In this document: piece after piece, positions 27,531 through 35,291 of the stretch | Numbering within the stretch: the stretch's first letter is position 1 | Layout: each line of letters begins with the position of its first letter | Origin: Solirubrobacter soli DSM 22325 | GTDB lineage: Bacteria > Actinomycetota > Thermoleophilia > Solirubrobacterales > Solirubrobacteraceae | Length of the DNA stretch: 64,000 nt | Reading direction: 5' to 3' | NCBI RefSeq assembly: GCF_000423665.1 | Contig: NZ_AUIK01000029.1 | Location: forward strand, 1 to 64,000 | Program-made: the position numbers and the translations under genes | The notes under the pieces: generated by a model | Database searches by the model: none | Seen by the model: only the letters and a program-made list of their open reading frames with translations | Told to the model about the DNA's origin: nothing

Positions 27531-28862
27531 CTACTGAGTCAACTCCCTCGCCCGCGCGAGCGCCTGCTCGCGGGTCGAGACCACACCGGCGAACCGGTCC
27601 TCATCGAGCTGGGCGAGGAGCTCGCCCAGCCGCGGACCGGGGGCCACGCCGACCGCGATCAATTCGTCCCCGCGGACCAGCGGGGGCGGGATCGGCTCGG
27701 CCGCTGCGGCGATCAAGGTCCGTGCGACATCGAGATGGGCCTCGATCGCCGCTTCGGCGTTCTTGCCGCGGGTGGCGAGGCGGTCGGCGACGGTGAACAG
27801 CGTGATGTCGGCGCTGTAGGGCTTCGTGTCGCGGAGGTAGCGCCAGATCGTGCGGCGGTCGAGCGGACGCTCATGGACGAGGAAGCCCGCGTCCAGGTGG
27901 TGCGCGATCAGCGCGGCGACGTACTCGCGTAGCCTCGCCGACGTTCTGAGCCGCCCGAGCACGTTCTTGGCCAGCCGCGCCCCCGCCGCGTCGTGGCCGA
28001 GGAACGTCACCCGCCCGCCGGGGAGCTCGCCGCGGGTCTCGGGCTTGGCGGCGTCGTGCAGGAGCGCGGCCCAGCGCATCGCCTCGCCGCGGGTGAGCTC
28101 GTCCGAGAGCGGCTCTTGCAGCAACGGGTCATCGAGCTTGGTCACCTCGTCGAGGACCGCCAGCGTGTGGTCGTGGACGTCGAGGTGGTGGAAGTGGCTC
28201 TGCTGTACGCCTTTGAGCGCGTTGAGCTCGGGGAGCACGATGTCGGTCAGGCCGTGCTCGTCGAGCAGCCCCAAGCCGCGCAGGACGGCGTCGGCGGAGA
28301 TGACCCGCTTGAGCTCGGCGAAGATGCGCTCGGCGGCGACGCGCTCCAACCCCGGGGCCTGACGGGTCACCTCGATCGCCGTCGCCGGGTCGAGGCCGAG
28401 GTCGAGCTCGACGGCGAAGCGGATCGCGCGCAGGCTGCGCAATGGGTCGTCGCTCAGTGCGTGCGACGAGACCATCCGGACGACGCGATCCGCGAGGTCG
28501 CGCTCGCCGCCGTGCGGGTCGCGGACTGTCCCGCCGGCGAGCGGCTCGGCCATCGCGTTGATCGTGAAGTCGCGTTGGGCGAGGTCCGTGTCGATGTCGC
28601 CGTCGCGCAGCGTGACGATGTCGACGTGCCACGCGTGCTCCGGCGCGACCACGCGCCAGGCCCCGAACTCACCACTCAGCTCGAACGCCGTGCCCTTGAT
28701 CGCGCGCGAGAGCTTGCGGGCGTACGGCTTCGGGTCGCCCGGGACGGCCAGGTCGATGTCGTCGGTGTCGCGCCCGAGGAGCCGGTCGCGGACCGCGCCG
28801 CCCACCAGCCACGCCTCCTCGCCTTCGAGGGCGGCGCGGGCGGCCCGCAGCGCCTCACGCAT
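27531..28862 (-). CDS. cca: CCA tRNA nucleotidyltransferase / poly(A) polymerase family with HD domain
   Basis: A 443-residue protein: nucleotidyltransferase head with AWLVGGAVRDRLLGRDTDDIDLAV (GG and DxD motifs), QRDFTINAMA and DPLRSLRAIRFAVEL, the RNA-binding helical region, then an HD domain (HHLDVHDHTLAVLD ... WAALLHDAAKPETR). It would add or repair the CCA end of tRNAs; the HD domain suggests added phosphohydrolase activity as in Escherichia coli Cca. It overlaps alr by 8 bases and is the last gene of its operon. Confidence 0.93.
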   Translation of the reverse strand: MREALRAARAALEGEEAWLVGGAVRDRLLGRDTDDIDLAVPGDPKPYARKLSRAIKGTAFELSGEFGAWRVVAPEHAWHVDIVTLRDGDIDTDLAQRDFTINAMAEPLAGGTVRDPHGGERDLADRVVRMVSSHALSDDPLRSLRAIRFAVELDLGLDPATAIEVTRQAPGLERVAAERIFAELKRVISADAVLRGLGLLDEHGLTDIVLPELNALKGVQQSHFHHLDVHDHTLAVLDEVTKLDDPLLQEPLSDELTRGEAMRWAALLHDAAKPETRGELPGGRVTFLGHDAAGARLAKNVLGRLRTSARLREYVAALIAHHLDAGFLVHERPLDRRTIWRYLRDTKPYSADITLFTVADRLATRGKNAEAAIEAHLDVARTLIAAAAEPIPPPLVRGDELIAVGVAPGPRLGELLAQLDEDRFAGVVSTREQALARARELTQ

Positions 28863-30072
28863 AGCGGCGCGGCACGCGCGCGCTGATCCCGCACGTGATC
28901 TCGTAGTTGATCGTGCCGAGCTGGGCGGCCAGATCCTCGGCGAGGATGCCGTCGCCGATCAGGACCGCCTCGGTCCCGTGGGGAACGGGCTCGTCGCCGA
29001 GGTCCACGGTGACGTTGTCCATCGAGACCGTCCCGATCCCCTTGACGCGGCGCCCGCCGACGATCGCCTCGAAGCGGTTGGTCAGGCCGCGGCGGAACCC
29101 GTCCCCATAGCCGATCGGGATCGTGCCGACCCACGTGTCCCGCTCGGCGATGAACCGGCGCCCGTAGCCCGTCGACTCGCCCGTTCGGGCCTGCTTGACC
29201 TCGGCGACGTAGGAGACCAGCTTCAGCGCGGGCTCGAGGCCGTGGTCCGCGGGGTCGCGGTGGAACGGGTCCATGCCGTAGATCGCGATCCCGCAGCGGA
29301 TCATGTCCAGCCGCGCCGCGGGCTCGCCGAGCGCGGCCGCCGAGTTCGCGGCGTGCCGCGGGGCGTCGATGTCCCACGCGAGGAAGCGCGCGAGTTGCTC
29401 GCGCATGAACGCGGGGTCGTCGTCGGAGGTCGCGAAGTGGGTCATCGCGCCCGCGAGCCGGAGTCCGCGCGCCTTGACCGCCTCGGCGACCCGCGTGGCC
29501 TCCGCCGGATCGCGCGTGCCGAGCCGCCCCATCCCGGTGTCGAGCTTGACGTGCACGCCCACGCCGCCCGCGCTCGCGAGGGCGCCGCCCGCCGCGCCGC
29601 CCGGCGCCGGCACACCGCCCGGCGCCGGCACACCACCCGGCGCCGGCACACCACCCGGCGCCGGCACACCACCCGGCGCCGGCACACCACCCGGCGCCGG
29701 CACCCCGCCTGGCGGCGGCGCGCCGCCCGCGCCGAGCGCGGCTGCGCGCGCCGCCACGGCGGCGACGAAGTCCTCGCGCCACGCCACCACCTCGGCGCCC
29801 GCGACCAGCGCGATGTCGAGCTCTTCCGGCGACAGCGCGCCCAGGACCAGCAACGGTCCTCCGACGCCCGCCGCCCGCAGCTCCGCGGCCTCGTTCGCCG
29901 TCGCCACCGCGAGGTACACGGCTCCCCCGCGCTGCGCCGCCCGCGCCGCCTCGACGGCCCCGTGGCCGTAGCCGTCGGCCTTCACCACCGCGCACAGCGG
30001 CGCCAGCGCGGCCAGCTTCGCGCAATTGCGCTCGATCGCGCCGGTGTCGATCCTCGCTTCAGCTCGAAGCAC
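28855..30072 (-). CDS. alr: Alanine racemase with an internal Gly-Val-Pro-Ala repeat
   Basis: A 405-residue PLP enzyme converting L- to D-alanine for peptidoglycan. Lys31 (VVKADGYGHG) would bind PLP; LDTGMGRLG, PIGYGDGFRRG (catalytic Tyr) and the C-terminal NYEITCGISARVPRRY are typical. GTG 30072 shares one base with the CBS-gene stop, supporting this start. Between the barrel strands, residues about 121-157 hold six GGVPAP units not found in ordinary Alr, just before the LDTGMGRLG segment. It probably forms a surface loop. Confidence 0.93.
   Translation of the reverse strand: MLRAEARIDTGAIERNCAKLAALAPLCAVVKADGYGHGAVEAARAAQRGGAVYLAVATANEAAELRAAGVGGPLLVLGALSPEELDIALVAGAEVVAWREDFVAAVAARAAALGAGGAPPPGGVPAPGGVPAPGGVPAPGGVPAPGGVPAPGGVPAPGGAAGGALASAGGVGVHVKLDTGMGRLGTRDPAEATRVAEAVKARGLRLAGAMTHFATSDDDPAFMREQLARFLAWDIDAPRHAANSAAALGEPAARLDMIRCGIAIYGMDPFHRDPADHGLEPALKLVSYVAEVKQARTGESTGYGRRFIAERDTWVGTIPIGYGDGFRRGLTNRFEAIVGGRRVKGIGTVSMDNVTVDLGDEPVPHGTEAVLIGDGILAEDLAAQLGTINYEITCGISARVPRRYA
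29603..29710 (-). repeat. 18-bp x 6 in-frame tandem repeat inside alr
   Basis: Units begin at 29603, 29621, 29639, 29657, 29675 and 29693 (plus strand GGCGCCGGCACACCACCC with minor changes). Each encodes six residues, GGVPAP. The near identity of the middle copies points to recent expansion by slippage. Confidence 0.92.
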
Positions 30073-30536
30073 TATTCCGGGGTTACGAGTGCGTCGAGGA
30101 CGTCGATGCGCGTGACCACGCCGACCAGCCGGCCGTGCTCGACCACCGGCAGACGGTTGTGCTTGTGCTTCGCGATCTCGCGGGCGGCCTCGAGCACCGT
30201 CGCGTCCGGGTGGATGGTGATCGGGTCCTCGGTCATGACGTCCTGGGCGACGAAGCCGATCGCCTTGCGCAGGCGCTCCTCGTACTTCTTCGTCGACTCG
30301 AGGAAGATCACGCCGCCCCACAGCTCGATGATGTGCGGGAGGTGAAGGTCTTCCTTCTCGCCGCCCATCACCAGGTCGGCCTCGCTGATGATCCCCACGC
30401 AGCGCCCGCCCTCGTTGATGACCGGAATCCCGTGGAGGTCGTTGTCGCGCAGCGTGTGCAGGACCTTGTCGATCGGGTCCTCGGGATAGATCGCCGGGAG
30501 GTCGGTCTCCATGATGTCGCGCACGGTGAGGGCCAT
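30072..30536 (-). CDS. CBS-domain pair protein
   Basis: A 154-residue protein made of two CBS motifs, DIMETDLPAIYPEDPIDKVL...GIPVINEGGRCVGIISEADL and DVMTEDPITIHPDATVLEAA...RLPVVEHGRLVGVVTRID. CBS pairs bind adenosine nucleotides and act as energy sensors; no other domain is attached. ATG 30536 (MALTVRDIM) is preferred over TTG 30542. Operon member between nnr and alr; partner unknown. Confidence 0.9.
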   Translation of the reverse strand: MALTVRDIMETDLPAIYPEDPIDKVLHTLRDNDLHGIPVINEGGRCVGIISEADLVMGGEKEDLHLPHIIELWGGVIFLESTKKYEERLRKAIGFVAQDVMTEDPITIHPDATVLEAAREIAKHKHNRLPVVEHGRLVGVVTRIDVLDALVTPE

Positions 30537-30549
30537 CGGCAACCGCAGG

Positions 30550-32067
30550 TTAGGCGGTGAGCGCCGCGGGGAGCGCCGCGATCACGTCGGACGCGATCAC
30601 GCCGTCCGGGCCGTGCGGCGCCGCGGCGATCTGCCCCGCCCGCAGGTGGGCGTAGACGCCCGCGCATGCGCCCTGGGCGACGGGCATCCCCTTCGCCAGC
30701 ATCGCGGCGATCACGCCGGACAGCACGTCGCCCGTGCCGGCGGTCGCCAGCCCCGGCGCCTTCCCGCGCGAGATCGCGACCCGGCCGGACGGCGCGGCGA
30801 CGAGGGTGTCGTCGCCCTTGAGCACGACGAACGCCTTGCTGATCGCCGCGGCCTCGCGCACGTGACGCAGCCGCGAGCGCTCGACGTCCTTGGAGTCCAC
30901 CTCGAGCAGCCGCCCGAGCTCGCCCGCGTGCGGGGTCAGGACCGTCGGCCAGCGGCGGCCGGCGACGATCTCCTCGAGCCGGCCAGCGATCGCGTTCAGC
31001 CCGTCGGCGTCGATCACCAGCGGCACGTCGATGCGCGGGGCGACCGCGCGGGCGAGCGCCTGCGCGTCCGGGTCCTTGCTCAGCCCGGGGCCGAGCACGA
31101 CCGCGTCGGCGCGGCCGACCGCGGTGAGCACGGGCTCGACGCCCGACGCGTCGAGGTGCCCGTCGCCGTCCTCGGGCAGTCCGACGACCATCGCCTCCAA
31201 CAGTCTCACCGTGAAGCTCAGCTCCAGGCTCGCGGGCGCGCCGACCGTCACGTACCCCGCTCCGGCGCGCATCGCGGCCAGCGCGGACATGCACGGCGCG
31301 CCCGTCAGCCCGCGCGAGCCGCCGATGATGAAGACGTTGCCGGAGCTGAACTTCGTCGACGCCGCGCTCCGACGCGGGACCTCCCGCAGCACCGTCGCGC
31401 CGATCAGCCCCGCCTCGGGCCGCGCCGGCCCGCCGCGCGGAATGCCGATGTCGACGACCTCGACCTCGCCCGCGTACTCCTTGCCCGGACGCGTCCACAG
31501 CCCGACCTTCGGCCGGTGGAACGTCGCCGTGGCGAGGCAGTGCACCGCCGGCCCTTCGACCTCGCCGGTCGTGGCGTCCACCCCTGACGGGACGTCGCAC
31601 GCGATTACGGGCGCCTTGGCGGCCTCCATCTCCTCGATCACCTGGTCGGCGGGCGAGCGCGGCGATCCGCTGCTCCCCGTGCCCAGCAGGCAGTCGACGA
31701 TCACGTTGGCCTTGTTGAGCCGCCCGGCCTCGAACGGCACGGGCTTCGCCCCCGGCAGCTTCTTGATCTGCGCCTGCGCGTCCTCCCCCATCCACTCCGG
31801 AGGCCAGACCACCAGCACCTCGACGTCGCGCCCCGCCTGGCGCAGCAATCGCGCGGCGACGATCCCGTCGCCGCCGTTGTTGCCCTTGCCGCAGACGATC
31901 ACGACCCGCCCCGCGGGCGCGCGCCGCGCGACCACGTCCGCGAGCCCCTCGCCCGCGCGCTCCATCAACTCGGTCACCGCGACCTTGCGCTCGTGGATCG
32001 CCCAGCGGTCGACCTCGCGCATCTCACCCGCTTCGAGGAGCGGCTCCATCCAGCGGGGAAGGCTCAT
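30550..32067 (-). CDS. nnr: Bifunctional NAD(P)H-hydrate repair enzyme
   Basis: A 505-residue fusion: N-terminal epimerase domain (VVIVCGKGNNGGDGIVAARLL, IVDCLLGTG, CDVPSGVDATTG) and C-terminal ADP/ATP-dependent dehydratase of ribokinase fold (FIIGGSRGLTGAP, VLGPGLS, LTPHAGELGRLL, VVLKGDDTLVA, GTGDVLSG). It restores damaged hydrated NAD(P)H. First gene of the nnr-CBS-alr-cca group. Confidence 0.95.
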   Translation of the reverse strand: MSLPRWMEPLLEAGEMREVDRWAIHERKVAVTELMERAGEGLADVVARRAPAGRVVIVCGKGNNGGDGIVAARLLRQAGRDVEVLVVWPPEWMGEDAQAQIKKLPGAKPVPFEAGRLNKANVIVDCLLGTGSSGSPRSPADQVIEEMEAAKAPVIACDVPSGVDATTGEVEGPAVHCLATATFHRPKVGLWTRPGKEYAGEVEVVDIGIPRGGPARPEAGLIGATVLREVPRRSAASTKFSSGNVFIIGGSRGLTGAPCMSALAAMRAGAGYVTVGAPASLELSFTVRLLEAMVVGLPEDGDGHLDASGVEPVLTAVGRADAVVLGPGLSKDPDAQALARAVAPRIDVPLVIDADGLNAIAGRLEEIVAGRRWPTVLTPHAGELGRLLEVDSKDVERSRLRHVREAAAISKAFVVLKGDDTLVAAPSGRVAISRGKAPGLATAGTGDVLSGVIAAMLAKGMPVAQGACAGVYAHLRAGQIAAAPHGPDGVIASDVIAALPAALTA

Positions 32068-32142
32068 GTCGCTGGAACGCTATCTGGCGTCAACCCAGCG
32101 TGACTCGCGGGGAGGTTCATCCCCGCGAGACATCTCAACGGC

Positions 32143-32832
32143 TCAGGCAGGAAGGCCCGAGAGGGAGCGCAGGCGCGAGGCCGCGCGGACCGCTTCTTCG
32201 CGCGAGTTGACCTCGAGCTTGCGGTAGAGGTTCTTCAGGTGCGAGCGAACCGTCTCGCTCGACAGCACGAGGGTCTTGGCGATCTGGTCGGTGGTTGCAC
32301 CGGTCGACAACAGATCGAGCACCTCCCACTCGCGGTCGGTCAGCCGCGAGCGGACCGGGCGCAGGCCGGCACCGCCGGTCGGCGCGGCGCGGTAGCGCTC
32401 GATGAGCTTCATCGCGAGTTGGCGCGAGATCGCGGCCTCGCCCTCGAGCGCGCCCCTCAGCGCACGCGGGAGCGCGTCCAGCTCGACTTCCTTGGAGAGG
32501 TAGCCCGCGGCGCCGGCGCGCAATCCGCGCAGGCCGAGCTCCTCATCGCCCGCGCCGGTCAGCATGACGACACGGATCGACGGATCATGCTCGTAGATCC
32601 TGCGGGTCGCCTCGATGCCGTCCATCTCGGGCATCATGAAATCCATCACGACGACGTCCGGGCGATAGAAGAGCGCGAGCTCCACTGCCTCCCGGCCGGT
32701 CGATGCCTCGGCGATGACTGTCACATCCGCGCGCTGAAGCGTGTCGCGGATCAGTCGGCGGACCAGGGGATCATCGTCGGCGATGATGGTCCGCAGCACT
32801 GGCTCTTCGATGTTGTCGTCCTTGTCAATCAT
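32143..32832 (-). CDS. LuxR/NarL-type response regulator
   Basis: A 229-residue regulator with a complete receiver (acidic DDD at 19-21, phospho-acceptor Asp64 in VVVMDFMMPEMDG, LTGAG, Lys in YLSKEV) and a LuxR helix-turn-helix (LTDREWEVLDLLSTGATTDQ ... VRSHLKNLYRKLEV). ATG 32832 is chosen since GGAGG precedes it; an ATG/GTG-extended frame to 32928 adds a low-complexity tail. No histidine kinase is adjacent. It faces away from the exopolysaccharide operon and may regulate it. Confidence 0.92.
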   Translation of the reverse strand: MIDKDDNIEEPVLRTIIADDDPLVRRLIRDTLQRADVTVIAEASTGREAVELALFYRPDVVVMDFMMPEMDGIEATRRIYEHDPSIRVVMLTGAGDEELGLRGLRAGAAGYLSKEVELDALPRALRGALEGEAAISRQLAMKLIERYRAAPTGGAGLRPVRSRLTDREWEVLDLLSTGATTDQIAKTLVLSSETVRSHLKNLYRKLEVNSREEAVRAASRLRSLSGLPA

Positions 32833-33062
32833 GTTGTCGGAGCCTCCGGGTCCGGTCCTGCCCCGCAGAACGGTACCTATGTCATCGGCTGGCGTGGGGG
32901 AATTTTCTGCCCACGGGGGATCGGACATCCGTTTAGTGGGTCAGTAGTACCCCCCTCGGGGCAGAGGAACGCGCCTCTCCCCCCCAGGTGAAGACCACCT
33001 TCCACGACCATGGTCTAGCCGCGACGCTGCTCACCGTGTCCAACCGACGGGGTGACCACGGA

Positions 33063-33326
33063 ATGAGCAACAGCCTCCGCGAGCTGCGGGATTCACAGGG
33101 AGCAGACCAGACCCTTCAGAACCTGCTGCGGGCGCTGACGCTCAACCTCGAGCTGCGGGCGCGTTACCGGGTCTTCGAATTCGAGGCGGCCCAGGATGGC
33201 CACCCCGAAACGGCCCAGCTCTTCCGCAACCTGCGGGCCGCGGAGAGCGAGCAGATCGCGGAGCTGATGGCCGGGCTGCACGCCCGCCTCGGCCAGGACC
33301 AGGCACGGAGTGAGGAAATCGCATGA
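33063..33326 (+). CDS. Small helical protein, rubrerythrin-like
   Basis: An 87-residue mainly helical protein (NLLRALTLNLELRARYRVFEFEAAQDGHPETAQLFRNLRAAESEQ). The E...A......A..F..L...E spacing recalls one half of a ferritin-like/rubrerythrin bundle, but the metal ligands cannot be confirmed. ATG 33063 follows GACCACGGA; an in-frame GTG at 32988 would add 25 residues. First gene before the exopolysaccharide operon. Function unknown. Confidence 0.6.
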   Translation: MSNSLRELRDSQGADQTLQNLLRALTLNLELRARYRVFEFEAAQDGHPETAQLFRNLRAAESEQIAELMAGLHARLGQDQARSEEIA

Positions 33327-33346
33327 GCCATCGTCAAGGAGGAAGC

Positions 33347-34648
33347 ATGACCGTCGGCATCGTTGGACTCGGCTACGTCGGCCTTCCGCTGGCCGTCGCA
33401 TTCGCCGAGGCCGGCGAGCGCGTGATCGGCGTGGATACGAGCGTGGCCAAGGTGGCCTCGATCCGTCGCGGCGAGTCCTACATCGAGGACATCCCGTCGG
33501 AGCAGCTCGCCGCCGTTCGCTCGCACCTGGAGGCCACCACGCGCACGTCGCGCCTGGCCCTCGCGGACGCGATCATCATCGCCGTCCCCACCCCGCTGAC
33601 GGCCAACCGCGAGCCCGACCTCGGCCCGCTCCTCGCCGCTGCCCAGTCGGTCTCGGACGTCCTGCAGGCCGGCCAGCTGGTCGTCCTGGAGTCCACGACC
33701 TACCCCGGGACGACTCGTGAGCGCCTGCTCCCGATCCTTGAGGAGACTGGACTGCAGGCCGGTGTCGACTTCCACCTGGCCTTCTCGCCCGAGCGCGTCG
33801 ACCCGGGCAACGAGAAGTTCGCCCTCGCGAACACCCCGAAGATCATCGGCGGCCTGACGCCCGCCTGCGCCGCCAAGGCCGAGGGCCTGTACGGCAGGGT
33901 CTGCGAGTCGATCGTCCCGGTCTCGACCCCCGAGGTCGCCGAGATGGCGAAGCTCCTCGAGAACATCTTCCGCAGCGTGAACATCGCGCTCGTGAACGAG
34001 CTCGGCATGCTCGCCGAGCGCATGGACGTCGACATCTACGAGGTGATCGACGCCGCCGCGACCAAGCCCTTCGGGTACATGCGCTTCGAGCCGGGCCCGG
34101 GCATGGGCGGCCACTGCCTGCCGGTCGACCCCTTCTACCTGAGCTGGAAGGCCCGCGAGTACGACTTCTCCACCGAGTTCATCGAGCTCGCCGGCAAGGT
34201 CAACCAGAACATGCCGTACGTCTGCGTCGAGCGCGCCGAGCGCGCCCTCAACGAGAACGGCAAGGCGGTCCGCGGCTCCAAGATCGCGATCCTCGGCGTG
34301 GCCTACAAGCCCGCCGTGGGCGACATCCGCGAGTCGCCGTCCCTGAAGATCATCGAGCGCCTGCAGTCGCTCGGCGGCGAGGTCGTCTACCACGACGAGT
34401 TCGTCCCGGAACTGCCGAAGTACGGTCTGGCCAACACGCCGCTGGACGCGGCGCTCGAGGGCGCGGACATCGCCCTCATCGTCACCGCCCACCCGGGCAT
34501 CGACCACAACGCGATCGCGGCGCAGGTGCCCACGGTCGACTACCGCGGGGTCACCCGCACCACTCGGGCGGCAGCGAGGCCCCCGATGGAGATGGCCGTC
34601 CTGCCCAAGCGGGACAACGAGATCGAGCCCACGGAGGTGGCGGCATGA
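33347..34648 (+). CDS. UDP-sugar (UDP-GlcNAc/ManNAc type) 6-dehydrogenase
   Basis: A 433-residue nucleotide-sugar dehydrogenase: Rossmann motif VGIVGLGYVGLPLAVAFAE, STTYPGTT, AFSPERVDPGN, catalytic Cys in GMGGHCLPVDPFYL, and a C-terminal domain with ILGVAYKPAVGDIRESP. The sequence style resembles WbpA/TviB, which oxidise UDP-N-acetylhexosamines to uronates, more than plain UDP-glucose dehydrogenase. ATG 33347 follows AAGGAGG (33336-33342); ATG 33323 is less likely. It would feed an acidic sugar to the polymer made by the downstream genes. Confidence 0.92.
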   Translation: MTVGIVGLGYVGLPLAVAFAEAGERVIGVDTSVAKVASIRRGESYIEDIPSEQLAAVRSHLEATTRTSRLALADAIIIAVPTPLTANREPDLGPLLAAAQSVSDVLQAGQLVVLESTTYPGTTRERLLPILEETGLQAGVDFHLAFSPERVDPGNEKFALANTPKIIGGLTPACAAKAEGLYGRVCESIVPVSTPEVAEMAKLLENIFRSVNIALVNELGMLAERMDVDIYEVIDAAATKPFGYMRFEPGPGMGGHCLPVDPFYLSWKAREYDFSTEFIELAGKVNQNMPYVCVERAERALNENGKAVRGSKIAILGVAYKPAVGDIRESPSLKIIERLQSLGGEVVYHDEFVPELPKYGLANTPLDAALEGADIALIVTAHPGIDHNAIAAQVPTVDYRGVTRTTRAAARPPMEMAVLPKRDNEIEPTEVAA

Positions 34649-35274
34649 AGCGTCTTATGATCGTGGCGGACCATTCGTTCGTCGTCCAGGCCATCCGCCT
34701 GGCACTGCGGCAGACCGCCGGCTTCCAGGTGGTCGGCTTCTTCGACGGCCGCGGCTCGGTGCGCAACGCGCTCCAGGAGCTCCGCCCCGACGTCGTCCTC
34801 GTCGACGACATGCAGGAGGCCGACAACGCGCTGGCCCGCCTGCGCGAGATCGCCGAGGAGGCCCCGCAGGCCAAGTCGATGCTGCTCACGCTGCAGATGG
34901 AGTCCGACTGGCTCGAGCAGGCCTTCGAGGCCGGCGCCCAGGCCGTCGTCTCCAAGACCGTTCACCCGGTCTCGCTCGGCACGCTGCTGCGCGAGATCTC
35001 CCACGGCAACGTCGTGCACCGCTTCGAGAAGCGCCCGGCCGCGGTCGTCGAGGACGACTGCCCGCTGACCGATCGCGAGCTCGAGATCCTGCGCCTCGTG
35101 GCCGAGGGCCACACGAACGGCCGCATCGCCCGCGAGCTGTGGGTCACGGAGCAGACGGTGAAGTTCCACCTCTCCAACACCTACCGCAAGCTCGGCGTCG
35201 CCAACCGCACCGAGGCGAGCCGCTACGCGCACCTGCACAACCTGACGGCGCCGCGTGAGCGGCTGGCGTCCTGA
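34645..35274 (+). CDS. LuxR-type response regulator inside the exopolysaccharide operon
   Basis: A 209-residue protein with receiver and LuxR helix-turn-helix (CPLTDRELEILRLVAEGHTNGRIARELWVTEQTVKFHLSNTYRKLGV). The receiver is atypical: the usual VDDH acidic pair reads VADH (Ala8, Asp9), while Asp54 in VVLVDDMQ and the Lys in VVSKTVHP remain. It may be weakly or not phosphorylated. ATGA overlap with the dehydrogenase gene makes it a real operon member. Confidence 0.9.
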   Translation: MKRLMIVADHSFVVQAIRLALRQTAGFQVVGFFDGRGSVRNALQELRPDVVLVDDMQEADNALARLREIAEEAPQAKSMLLTLQMESDWLEQAFEAGAQAVVSKTVHPVSLGTLLREISHGNVVHRFEKRPAAVVEDDCPLTDRELEILRLVAEGHTNGRIARELWVTEQTVKFHLSNTYRKLGVANRTEASRYAHLHNLTAPRERLAS

Positions 35275-35291
35275 ACACCGATCCGAATCTG

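Noticed and set aside
27424-27537. 37-codon open frame coupled to the LacI-family stop (ATGA)
   Set aside because: No homology recognised, and two hairpins cover half of it; a terminator region is the simpler reading.
29603-29710. Evenly spaced repeats considered as a small CRISPR array
   Set aside because: No unique spacers; the units are contiguous 18-mers in the reading frame of alanine racemase.
32833-33062. Possible riboswitch or strong promoter in the 230-base gap before the exopolysaccharide operon
   Set aside because: Only short hairpins (such as AGAGG/CCTCT near 32962) and one A/T-rich patch (GGAATTTTC near 32910) were found; no known riboswitch core or clear -35/-10 pair.
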